This document shows, piece by piece, positions 54,749 through 62,655 of a DNA stretch of 64,000 bases; position 1 is the first letter of the stretch, and every line of letters starts with the position of its first letter. The stretch is from an uncultured Clostridia bacterium (GTDB lineage: Bacteria; Bacillota; Clostridia; Oscillospirales; Acutalibacteraceae). The translations under genes were made by a program, and so were the position numbers. The notes under the pieces are model-generated. The model was not told the DNA's origin. It was given only the letters and a program-made list of their open reading frames with translations, and did not search any database. Location of the stretch: assembly GCA_945948515.1 (NCBI GenBank), contig CAMFBH010000002.1:1-64000 (forward strand), written 5' to 3'.

Positions 54749-56311
54749 ATGGACGACTTCAATAACGAAAAAGAATTTGAAAAAGAAAATGCAACAGAAG
54801 TTGAATCAACTCCTGTTGAAAACCCTCAGGGCTCCGCTCCAAGCGGCTCGCCCTACTCACAGCCGAATGCGGCTTCTTCCGATTATCAAACTCCTTACAA
54901 TAATCCCACTCCGACTCAGGATAATCCTTATTACAGCCAAAAAAGACCTTATTACTACGAGCCTCCGATTAATAATGAGCCTCAAAATCCAATATACACC
55001 CAGCCGCCTGTGAACAACGACAATACACCGTACACCCCCTCTCCTAATTTTGGAAACGGTGAAGACGGTGTTCCTAAAAAGAAGAAAAAGAAAAAAGGGC
55101 TCGCAGTTATTGCAGTAATGCTTTGCATTTGCCTTGTTATTTCGGTTATCGGAATTTTTGCCTCAAACAGCAAAAAAGCATCGGATGAAAACGCATTAAC
55201 CAACAAAACCGATTCTGCTCAGGCAACGGTTAAAAACAGCAGCGAAGCACAGATGAAGAATTCCGACGGAACATTAACCACCGCCGGAGTTTACAAAAAG
55301 GTTGTTGATTCCTGTGTAGGCGTTTCGGTTTATTCACAGCAAAACAATGTTTCCGATTTTTACAGCTATTTCTACGGAAACGGCTCGTCATCTCAGGATT
55401 CCATTCCCGACGGTAAGGAAACTCTTTCGAGCGAAGGCTCAGGTGTTCTTATGCTTGAAGATAAAGCAAAGGGCTTAACATATGTTATGACATGCGCTCA
55501 TGTTATCAGCGGCGGCTCAAAATTCACAGTAACACTCAACAACGGAACCGAATATAACGCTTCTCTCGTTGGCCTTGACTCTCAAAGTGATATAGGCGTT
55601 CTCTCAGTTCAGGCAACAGGTCTTTCCATTGCCGAATTCGGAAGCAGTGATGATATTAATGTAGGAGAGGACTGCATTGCAATAGGAAACCCCGGCGGAC
55701 TTGAATACGCAAACAGCGTTACAAAGGGTATTGTTTCTGCTCTTAACAGACCTGTTTCTTCATCAATCGGTTACGATAACGAATGTATTCAGATTGATGC
55801 TGCAATCAATCCCGGTAACAGCGGCGGTGCGCTCTTCAATATGCAGGGTCAGGTAATTGGTATTAACTCTTCTAAAATTGCTCAAACCGAATACGAAGGA
55901 ATGGGCTTTGCCGTTCCGAGCAACACAGCGGTTGCAAATGCAAATTCAATCATTGCAAACGGATATGTTGCAGGAAGAGCAAAAATAGGAATTCAATACA
56001 CAGCTATAACGCAGTACAGAAATGCTTCTTCAATTCTTTCTGCTCTCGAGAAAAAAGGCTTTAAAGATGCCTCCGGCACAATGGTTATTAACGAGGTTAA
56101 CAGCGATTCCGACCTTGCAAGCAAGGATATCAAGGAATACGATATGATTGTTGCCGTTAACGGAAAAACAATGACCAGCACGGATGTTATGACATCGGTT
56201 CTTGCAGAATGTAAACCCGGCGACACTATTAAGCTTACAATTGCAAGAATTGAAAACAACGAAATTAAAACCTTTGAAATTGATTGCAAGCTTATTGAAA
56301 GCAAAGAATAA
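54749..56311 (+). CDS. HtrA/DegP-like membrane serine protease with PDZ domain
   Basis: The 520-residue protein has a Pro/Asn/Tyr-rich cytoplasmic N-terminus (about 100 residues), a lysine cluster and one transmembrane helix (about 118-140). An extracellular trypsin-like domain with the triad His251 (CAHV), Asp281 (SDIGVL) and Ser358 (GNSGGAL) follows, and then a C-terminal PDZ domain (about 410-510). HtrA proteases degrade or guard misfolded exported proteins and are commonly controlled by adjacent two-component systems, as the 15-base spacing to the kinase suggests. The tail length exceeds that of Bacillus HtrA. Confidence 0.93.
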   Translation: MDDFNNEKEFEKENATEVESTPVENPQGSAPSGSPYSQPNAASSDYQTPYNNPTPTQDNPYYSQKRPYYYEPPINNEPQNPIYTQPPVNNDNTPYTPSPNFGNGEDGVPKKKKKKKGLAVIAVMLCICLVISVIGIFASNSKKASDENALTNKTDSAQATVKNSSEAQMKNSDGTLTTAGVYKKVVDSCVGVSVYSQQNNVSDFYSYFYGNGSSSQDSIPDGKETLSSEGSGVLMLEDKAKGLTYVMTCAHVISGGSKFTVTLNNGTEYNASLVGLDSQSDIGVLSVQATGLSIAEFGSSDDINVGEDCIAIGNPGGLEYANSVTKGIVSALNRPVSSSIGYDNECIQIDAAINPGNSGGALFNMQGQVIGINSSKIAQTEYEGMGFAVPSNTAVANANSIIANGYVAGRAKIGIQYTAITQYRNASSILSALEKKGFKDASGTMVINEVNSDSDLASKDIKEYDMIVAVNGKTMTSTDVMTSVLAECKPGDTIKLTIARIENNEIKTFEIDCKLIESKE

Positions 56312-56326
56312 TTGATTAGATATTAA

Positions 56327-56359
56327 AAGAAGTCCGAAGGATGAACCTTCGGACTTCTT
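56327..56359. terminator. Terminator between htrA and the hydrogenase gene
   Basis: A perfect 14-bp stem AAGAAGTCCGAAGG with its complement, a 5-base loop and TAATTTTTT follow the htrA stop; it can also serve the convergent hydrogenase gene. Confidence 0.88.
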
Positions 56360-56374
56360 AATTTTTTATTCAAT

Positions 56375-57820
56375 TTACAAATCAAAATCTTCTACGGCTT
56401 TTGTGATTGAAATATCATTTTTCTCATTAGCGTGTTTATTTATTTTAAGCGCACCGTTGCTTTGATAATGAGTTAAGCAACCTGCTCCGCCAACACATCC
56501 GCCGTCACAAGCCATGCCCTCAATAAAGTTGTTTTTGAGAACACCCTTGCTTGCTTTGAGAAGCGCAGTTTTGCATTCTGAAATACCGTTGCACATTGCG
56601 CTGTTAACTTCCAAATCTAAGCCCTGTTCTTCAGCCGCCTTTGCAACCGCTTCCGAAACTCCGCCCGAGCGTGCAAAAACTCTTCCGAAATATGTTGAAT
56701 CGGACAGCTCCTTGGGACTGAGCGAATCAACATCTATTTCATAGGCATCAATAAGCGCCTGAAGCTCTTCAAAGGTTAGAACACAGTCTATGTATTTTCT
56801 TGCCTTTTCAAGCTGAATTTCCGCTTTCTTGGCGGTACACGGACCTATAAAAATAACCTTTGAGCTTGGGTCCTTTTCTTTGATTGCTTTTCCGAGCTGA
56901 GCCATTGGCGAAAGATTGTGTGAAATATTGTCCTTCAAGCTTGGGAAAGCTGTTTCAATATATCTGACAAAGGCAGGACAGCAGCTCGAAGTTAAAAATC
57001 CTTTCTCGCTGAGCTCCTTTGATTCAAGAAGAGAAACCATATCTGCTCCGAGGGCAGCCTCAAAAACCTCTTTAAATCCGAGCTCACTTATTGCGCTGAT
57101 TACTTTTCCGAGCTTATCCCCCTCAAACTGAGAAGCAATGCTTGGGGCAACAACGGCATAAGCATTGAATTCTTTATTTGATTTGCTTCTTTTCAGAATA
57201 TCAATGGCATTGCAGATGTAGCTCTTATCATTTATTGCGCCGAACGGGCACTGATAAACACATGCTCCGCATGCAATGCATTTATCGTTGTCAATCTTTG
57301 CCGCATTTGTTTCACGGTCACGGTCGATTGCTCCGATTTTGCACGCCTTCTCGCACGGTCTTCTGCGATTTATAATTGCATCGTACGGGCAAACGCTTGC
57401 ACATCTGCCGCAGTTAACGCATTTATTCTTATCTATAACGCACTTCTGATTTTCATCGAAGGAAATTGCTCCAACCTTGCAAACGCTTGCACACCTATGA
57501 GCAATACATCCTCGGCAGGAATCAGTTGCCGTGTATCCGCCGGCGGGGCACTCATCGCAGGCAATATCAACAATCTCAATAACATTCGGATTGTTTTTAT
57601 TTCCGCCTATTGCGAGCTTTATCCTTTGGTTTACTATTGCGCGCTCTTTATAAATACAGCATCTCATTGTTGGCTTATCCTTAACGATTTCAGCCGCGAT
57701 TTCATCAAATCTGCTGAATGCGTTTGAAAAATCCTCGGTACCGTATTTAATCATATGTTTTGCGACCTCGCGCAAAATTGTGTATTTAATTAACTGTACT
57801 TGGGTGTCAAATTCAGGCAT
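56375..57820 (-). CDS. [FeFe] hydrogenase, group B-like
   Basis: The 481-residue protein has several [4Fe-4S] ferredoxin-type Cys clusters between residues about 88 and 205 (CRGCIAHRCASVC, CVNCGRCASVC, CIACGACVYQC). A C-terminal H-cluster domain follows with L1 TSSCCPAF, L2 GPCTAKKAE and L3 EGMACDGGCVGGAGC. The L1 and L3 variants differ from the standard group A forms (TSCCPGW, ending GGG) and fit group B enzymes of Clostridia. Such enzymes probably reduce protons with ferredoxin electrons or act as sensors; biochemical data are few. It follows the APH-like gene by 21 bases. Confidence 0.88.
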   Translation of the reverse strand: MPEFDTQVQLIKYTILREVAKHMIKYGTEDFSNAFSRFDEIAAEIVKDKPTMRCCIYKERAIVNQRIKLAIGGNKNNPNVIEIVDIACDECPAGGYTATDSCRGCIAHRCASVCKVGAISFDENQKCVIDKNKCVNCGRCASVCPYDAIINRRRPCEKACKIGAIDRDRETNAAKIDNDKCIACGACVYQCPFGAINDKSYICNAIDILKRSKSNKEFNAYAVVAPSIASQFEGDKLGKVISAISELGFKEVFEAALGADMVSLLESKELSEKGFLTSSCCPAFVRYIETAFPSLKDNISHNLSPMAQLGKAIKEKDPSSKVIFIGPCTAKKAEIQLEKARKYIDCVLTFEELQALIDAYEIDVDSLSPKELSDSTYFGRVFARSGGVSEAVAKAAEEQGLDLEVNSAMCNGISECKTALLKASKGVLKNNFIEGMACDGGCVGGAGCLTHYQSNGALKINKHANEKNDISITKAVEDFDL

Positions 57821-57841
57821 CCGTTAAATCATCCTTAAAAA

Positions 57842-58582
57842 TTATTGAAAATCAAAAACATTTACCCATTTATCAAGCATTTCTTTTTCTTCGGGTATGT
57901 TCTTTGTGCTCTGCGAGCATGCAACAATGGGAAGCCACTGCCAAACAAGCTGCTTTGCAATGTCACTCTTCTTGCAGAAAAGGTCAAGATATTTCTCGGC
58001 AATTTCATCCTTACCTGCAAGCTTAAATGTTAAATAAGTTCTTGCGGCATCTGCCGAAGCATTGCCCTGAGTTGCATGTGCCCAGTCAAGAATATAAAAC
58101 TTGCCGTCAGGTGTTACAACAACATTGCTGGGGCAGAAATCACCGTGAAGCACCTTATTGTGCTTTTTCATTGAATCAAGGCGTGTATGCAAATCATAGC
58201 GAAGAGTTGCTTCATATCCCGAAGCGCTGATTTTTGCATGCATTTTATCCTTAATTTTATTGAGATGCTTTGCTGTTTTTGAATGAATTTCTCTCTGAAT
58301 ATCAACAAACTTTTCAAGATATTCATCAATCTTAGCAGGATTCTCATCCATAAGCTGCTGCATTGTTTTTCCCTCAATATACTCTGTAACAATCGCAGTT
58401 TTACCGTCAACCTTTGTTATATCGAGAAGCTTGGGAATATTAAGTCCTGTTTCCTCAACGCGTGCTGTGTTAAGCGCTTCGTTTAAAATATCCGCCTTTG
58501 AAAAGGTGTCGTCAAAAACCTTAACAACCTTATCTCCGTCACGGAAAATGGTTTTATGTTCTCTTTCTTTTAAAACTTTCAT
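57842..58582 (-). CDS. Aminoglycoside phosphotransferase-like kinase
   Basis: The 246-residue protein has the APH/choline-kinase-like fold: an N-terminal lobe with a KVVKVF lysine, the catalytic loop LHGDFCPSNVVV near residue 145 and the metal-binding ILDWAH near residue 167. It resembles the group annotated as putative aminoglycoside phosphotransferases of clostridia, for which resistance activity is not established. Linkage to the hydrogenase suggests a metabolic small-molecule or protein kinase. GGAGG precedes the ATG. Confidence 0.8.
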   Translation of the reverse strand: MKVLKEREHKTIFRDGDKVVKVFDDTFSKADILNEALNTARVEETGLNIPKLLDITKVDGKTAIVTEYIEGKTMQQLMDENPAKIDEYLEKFVDIQREIHSKTAKHLNKIKDKMHAKISASGYEATLRYDLHTRLDSMKKHNKVLHGDFCPSNVVVTPDGKFYILDWAHATQGNASADAARTYLTFKLAGKDEIAEKYLDLFCKKSDIAKQLVWQWLPIVACSQSTKNIPEEKEMLDKWVNVFDFQ

Positions 58583-58630
58583 AAAAATGACCTCCTATAA
58601 AAAACCCTTCCCAGGTCTTCTTATAGTAAT

Positions 58631-58659
58631 ATTATATAATAAACGCATAGGAAGGGCAA
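58631..58659 (-). promoter_or_regulatory. Promoter of the APH-like/hydrogenase unit
   Basis: On the minus strand TTGCCC (58654-58659), a 17-base spacer and TATAAT (58631-58636). The surrounding CCCTTCC and GGAAGGG arms, the latter followed by six T, form a long-loop stem that could end adhE transcripts. Confidence 0.5.
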
Positions 58660-58693
58660 TATATTTTATTAGGTTTTAATAAATTTTTACAAA

Positions 58694-61291
58694 TTACTCG
58701 CCGTAATAAGCTTTAAGATACATTTCCTTGATTTCGCTCATAAGCGGATAACGCGGATTTGCTCCTGTGCACTGATCGTCAAATGCCTGCTCAACCATAT
58801 CATCAAGATTATCAAGGAATACTTTTTCGTCAATTCCGTAGTCCTTAATTGTTTTCTTAATTCCGCAGTATTCCTTGAGCTCATCAAGCTTCTTAATGAG
58901 GTTTTCAAGCTTCTCCTCATCGTTCTTACCTTTAACTCCGAGATAATCTGCAACCTCGGCATATCTTGCGAGTGTGTGAGGATGATCATACTGGCTGAAG
59001 GTTCCCATCTTTGTCGGAACCTCGCTTGCATTGAAACGGAGAACCTCATCAATCATAAGCGCATTTGCAACGCCGTGAGGAAGATGATGGAAAGCGCCGA
59101 GCTTGTGAGCCATTGAGTGACATACTCCGAGGAATGCATTTGCAAAAGCCATACCTGCCATTGTTGCGGCATTAGCCATCTTTTCACGGGCAACAGGATC
59201 GTTCGGTCCGTTGTCGTAGGCTCTCGGAAGATATTCAAATATCATTTTAAGAGAGCGAAGCGCAAGTCCGTCTGTATAATCGGTTGCCATAATTGAAGCA
59301 TATGCCTCAAGTGCGTGAGTAACCGCGTCGATACCGGAAGCAGATGTAAGTCCCTTGGGAGCGTTCATCATCATATCTGCATCAACTATTGCCATATCGG
59401 GCATAAGCTCATAATCGGCAAGAGGATATTTTGTTCCTGTTTTCTCATCGGTAATAACCGCAAAGGGTGTTGCCTCCGAGCCTGTTCCTGCTGAGGTAGG
59501 AACAGCAATGAAATATGCCTTATCACCCATGTGCGGGAAGGTGTAAATTCTCTTGCGGATGTCGCAGAAACGCATTGCAAGATCGAGGAAATCAACCTCG
59601 GGATGCTCATAGAGAACCCACATGATTTTACCTGCATCCATTGCCGAACCGCCGCCTACTGCAATAATACAGTCGGGCTGGAATGCATTCATTGCCGCAA
59701 CGCCCTCTTTTGCACAGGCAAGGGTCGGGTCGGGTGCAACATTGAAGAAGGTTGTGTGAACAATGCCCATTTCATCGAGCTTATCCGTAATAGCCTTTGT
59801 GTAGCCGTTATTATAAAGGAAGCTGTCTGTTACAATGAACACCTTTTTCTTATGAAGCTCGGTGCTGAGCTCGTTAAGAGCAACAGGAAGGCATCCCTTT
59901 TTAATATAAATCTTTTCGGGAGCACGGAACCAAAGCATGTTTTCCCTTCTTTCTGCAACAGTTTTAATATTGATAAGGTGCTTAACTCCTACATTTTCGG
60001 AAACTGAGTTGCCGCCCCACGAGCCGCATCCGAGTGTGAGCGAAGGAGCAAGCTTAAAGTTATAAAGATCTCCGATACCGCCGTGAGAGGAGGGGGTGTT
60101 AACAAGAATGCGGCAGGTTTTCATTGCACCGCGGAATTTTTCAAGCTTTTCTGTTTCTGTTACTGCATTGAGATAAACTGAAGATGTGTGACCGTAGCCG
60201 CCGTCTGCAATAAGCTGTTCTGCCTTTGCAACTGCATCATCAAAGCTCTTTGCCCTGTACATTGCAAGAACGGGAGAAAGCTTTTCGTGAGCAAATTCCT
60301 CGCTGATTTCAACAGACTCAACCTCGCCGATAAGAATTTTTGTTTCCTCGGGAACCTTAACGCCTGCGAGCTCTGCAATCTTAGCAGCCTTCTGACCAAC
60401 TATTTTTGCATTGAGAGCGCCGTTAATGATTATTGTTTTGCGAACCTTTTCGATTTCATCTTCTTTAAGGAAATAACAGCCTCTTGCGGCAAATTCCTTT
60501 TTAACCTTATTGTAAACCTTATCAAGAACAATTACGCTCTGCTCGGAAGCACAAATCATTCCGTTATCAAAGGTTTTTGAATGAATGATTGATGAAACGG
60601 AAAGAAGAATATCGGCTGTGTCGTCTATAATTGCGGGAGTGTTTCCTGCACCAACGCCGAGAGCGGGCTTTCCGCTTGAATAAGCAGCCTTAACCATTCC
60701 GGGACCGCCTGTTGCAAGAATGATATCCGCCTCTTTCATAATGAGGTTTGTCATATCAAGTGAGGGAGCATCTATCCAGCTAATAATGCCCTCGGGTGCG
60801 CCTGCCGCAACTGCGGCATCAAGAACAACCTTTGCGGCCTCTGCGGTGCATTTTTTCGCTCTGGGATGGGGGCTGATAATTATTCCGTTTCGGGTTTTAA
60901 GTGAAATAAGTGTTTTGAAAATAGCGGTGGAGGTTGGGTTTGTTGTGGGAATTACTGCCGCAACAAGACCGATGGGCTCGGCAATCTTTGTTGTTCCGTA
61001 CGCCTTGTCCTCTTCAATAACTCCGCAGGTTTTTGTGTTTTTATATGCATTGTATATATATTCCGATGCAAAATGGTTTTTGATAACCTTATCCTCAACA
61101 ATGCCCATTCCTGTTTCTTCAACAGCCATTTTAGCAAGCGGTATTCTCATTTTGTTTGCAGCCATTGCAGCGGCAAAGAAAATTTTATCCACCTGCTCCT
61201 GAGTGTAAGATGCAAATTCCTTCTGCGCCGCACGAACACGCGCAATTTCATTTTCAAGAGCTTCTACACTATCAATAATCTGTCTTTCCAT
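58694..61291 (-). CDS. adhE: Bifunctional acetaldehyde/alcohol dehydrogenase
   Basis: The 865-residue protein fuses an N-terminal CoA-acylating aldehyde dehydrogenase (catalytic Cys in GMICASEQSV near residue 246) to a C-terminal iron alcohol dehydrogenase (GGGSAMDAGK near 548, metal-binding histidines in HSMAHKLGAFHHLPHG near 720). It reduces acetyl-CoA to ethanol with two NADH, re-oxidising cofactor in fermentation. AGGAGG precedes the ATG. A perfect Rex operator about 155 bases upstream indicates NADH/NAD+ control. It is likely monocistronic. Confidence 0.97.
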   Translation of the reverse strand: MERQIIDSVEALENEIARVRAAQKEFASYTQEQVDKIFFAAAMAANKMRIPLAKMAVEETGMGIVEDKVIKNHFASEYIYNAYKNTKTCGVIEEDKAYGTTKIAEPIGLVAAVIPTTNPTSTAIFKTLISLKTRNGIIISPHPRAKKCTAEAAKVVLDAAVAAGAPEGIISWIDAPSLDMTNLIMKEADIILATGGPGMVKAAYSSGKPALGVGAGNTPAIIDDTADILLSVSSIIHSKTFDNGMICASEQSVIVLDKVYNKVKKEFAARGCYFLKEDEIEKVRKTIIINGALNAKIVGQKAAKIAELAGVKVPEETKILIGEVESVEISEEFAHEKLSPVLAMYRAKSFDDAVAKAEQLIADGGYGHTSSVYLNAVTETEKLEKFRGAMKTCRILVNTPSSHGGIGDLYNFKLAPSLTLGCGSWGGNSVSENVGVKHLINIKTVAERRENMLWFRAPEKIYIKKGCLPVALNELSTELHKKKVFIVTDSFLYNNGYTKAITDKLDEMGIVHTTFFNVAPDPTLACAKEGVAAMNAFQPDCIIAVGGGSAMDAGKIMWVLYEHPEVDFLDLAMRFCDIRKRIYTFPHMGDKAYFIAVPTSAGTGSEATPFAVITDEKTGTKYPLADYELMPDMAIVDADMMMNAPKGLTSASGIDAVTHALEAYASIMATDYTDGLALRSLKMIFEYLPRAYDNGPNDPVAREKMANAATMAGMAFANAFLGVCHSMAHKLGAFHHLPHGVANALMIDEVLRFNASEVPTKMGTFSQYDHPHTLARYAEVADYLGVKGKNDEEKLENLIKKLDELKEYCGIKKTIKDYGIDEKVFLDNLDDMVEQAFDDQCTGANPRYPLMSEIKEMYLKAYYGE

Positions 61292-61381
61292 AAAAATCCT
61301 CCTGATATATTTGCCTGCTTCGGTACAATGCCGAAGACGGATTTACTGCTTTGCTGATACGCTTTATTTATCAGCTAACTT

Positions 61382-61410
61382 ATAATAAGACAGCATTTTA
61401 ATTTTAGCAA
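61382..61410 (-). promoter_or_regulatory. Probable adhE promoter
   Basis: On the minus strand TTGCTA (61405-61410), a 17-base spacer and TATTAT (61382-61387). A second possible promoter, TTGTTA-16-TATATT, overlaps the Rex site itself. Confidence 0.5.
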
Positions 61411-61445
61411 GTGATTTCGTTCTTTTTCTGCCTTTAATATAAAAT

Positions 61446-61463
61446 TTGTTAAGTTTTTAACAA
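61446..61463 (-). promoter_or_regulatory. Rex operator upstream of adhE
   Basis: TTGTTAAGTTTTTAACAA matches the Rex consensus TTGTTAANNNNTTAACAA in all fixed positions. Rex represses fermentation genes until NADH rises. No rex gene is in the window. Confidence 0.85.
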
Positions 61464-61566
61464 TGATTTTGTACATTTTGATAGAGGAAAAAATTAACAT
61501 TGTTATTTTTTTCACAATATCGTAAAGTCTTTTAACAAATCATACTGCGGCGCGAAAAATAAGAAG

Positions 61567-61592
61567 CGGCTTGAATAGCGAAATTCAAGCCG
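61567..61592 (-). terminator. Terminator of the gtrA-like gene
   Basis: A 10-bp stem CGGCTTGAAT/ATTCAAGCCG followed on the minus strand by CTTCTTATTTTT lies 28 bases after the stop. Confidence 0.8.
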
Positions 61593-61619
61593 TTCGATAT
61601 AAATAATGAAAACATTTAA

Positions 61620-62102
61620 TTATTTTTCTTTTTTATTTTTAAAAACAATAAGCTTACTGAAAACATAGTTCAAAATCATAACAATTATAGAAACAACTAT
61701 CTTTGCAATAAGATTTCCGCTGAGCTTAAATCCGAAAACCTCAAAAGCAAAGTGCGCAACAGCGGGAATCGCCGCAATTCCGACAAGGCTAACCTCTTCA
61801 ATAACGCCTGTTATTGCTCTTGCGCCCGTAAATGCAATAGCCTCCTTAACCGCTATTGAGGGCATCCAGCTTTTACTTTCAAATACCCAAATTTTGTTTA
61901 TTACAAAAGCAAAAATAACGCTGATAATCCACGCAATCGCATTGCTTATACCAACGAGAAGTGCATTGTTTGAAATAAGATTTTCAAGAACAAGGCAGAA
62001 TATATGATAAACAACCCAGTTTACAAGAGTTGTTAAAACTCCGGCAATAACATAGGTTATAATTTCTCTGTATTTAATTAAAAGCTCTTTGATTTTTTTC
62101 AT
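61620..62102 (-). CDS. GtrA-family membrane protein
   Basis: The 160-residue protein has four transmembrane helices and GtrA features (YVIAGVLTTLVNWVVYH, AWIISVIFAFVINKIWVF, ILNYVFSKLIVFKNK at the C-terminus). GtrA proteins are thought to help move undecaprenyl-linked sugars across the membrane for cell-surface glycan modification. No glycosyltransferase is adjacent. It is monocistronic. Confidence 0.9.
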   Translation of the reverse strand: MKKIKELLIKYREIITYVIAGVLTTLVNWVVYHIFCLVLENLISNNALLVGISNAIAWIISVIFAFVINKIWVFESKSWMPSIAVKEAIAFTGARAITGVIEEVSLVGIAAIPAVAHFAFEVFGFKLSGNLIAKIVVSIIVMILNYVFSKLIVFKNKKEK

Positions 62103-62177
62103 CTTATACTCCCTAAAGTTTTTTCTAACATATTATATATTATCATCAATAAATAGTCAAATAATAGAAGCGTTTTA

Positions 62178-62206
62178 TTGAAAAATAATGTTCTTTGTGT
62201 TATTAT
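62178..62206 (+). promoter_or_regulatory. sigma-A promoter of the 115-residue protein gene
   Basis: TTGAAA (62178-62183), a 17-base spacer and TATTAT (62201-62206) preceded by a TGT extension. Confidence 0.6.
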
Positions 62207-62248
62207 TAAAGCATAAATATTGGCAAAGCCAAGCAAGGAGTTGATTAT

Positions 62249-62596
62249 ATGGCTAAAAGCAATCCGCTTATGGACTGTCTTAAAATGCTTAAAGATGAAA
62301 TGCCCTCAGACATAAAAAACGCAAGCCCCGAGGAGCTTATGGGTGCACTCGGAAAGCTTCGTGACTTCGCTTCGGGATTAACGCAGGATATTGAGGAAAA
62401 CGCACCCGAATCGGTTAAGGAAAAATATAAGGACGGCGCCGCCGCGCTTAACAATATGATATCTCACGGCATGGAAAACCCCGAGGATGAGATAGACACA
62501 ACCGGACTTGATGAATACATTTCAGGGGTTAAAGGCGCAAAGAAAACAAAGCTTGAAAAAGAGCTCAATGAAGTTCTTGAAGAGGCGGAAAAATAA
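62249..62596 (+). CDS. Small acidic helical protein, unknown function
   Basis: The 115-residue protein is charged and predicted all-helical, without signal peptide, membrane segment or cysteine cluster (one Cys at residue 10). I do not recognise a family. An AAGGAG site precedes the ATG, a promoter lies upstream and a strong terminator follows, so it is a well-defined monocistronic gene. It is probably cytosolic. Confidence 0.75.
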   Translation: MAKSNPLMDCLKMLKDEMPSDIKNASPEELMGALGKLRDFASGLTQDIEENAPESVKEKYKDGAAALNNMISHGMENPEDEIDTTGLDEYISGVKGAKKTKLEKELNEVLEEAEK

Positions 62597-62611
62597 ATTT
62601 ACTTAATTGCG

Positions 62612-62646
62612 AAAACAGCGGAAAGGCTAAGCCTTTCCGCTGTTTT
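62612..62646. terminator. Bidirectional terminator
   Basis: A perfect 16-bp stem (62612-62627 with 62631-62646, TAA loop) with flanking A and T runs lies between convergent genes. Confidence 0.9.
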
Positions 62647-62655
62647 TTTGAATAA

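Larger units (their letters stand above)
61292..61619. other. 328-base region upstream of adhE
   Basis: It holds the adhE leader (about 85 bases), promoter-like boxes, the Rex operator and the terminator of the gtrA-like gene. The rest is AT-rich; no gene is seen. Confidence 0.6.

Noticed and set aside
57842-58582. Antibiotic resistance determinant
   Set aside because: The fold is APH-like, but the gene is embedded with a hydrogenase, has no mobile context and belongs to a group without shown resistance activity.
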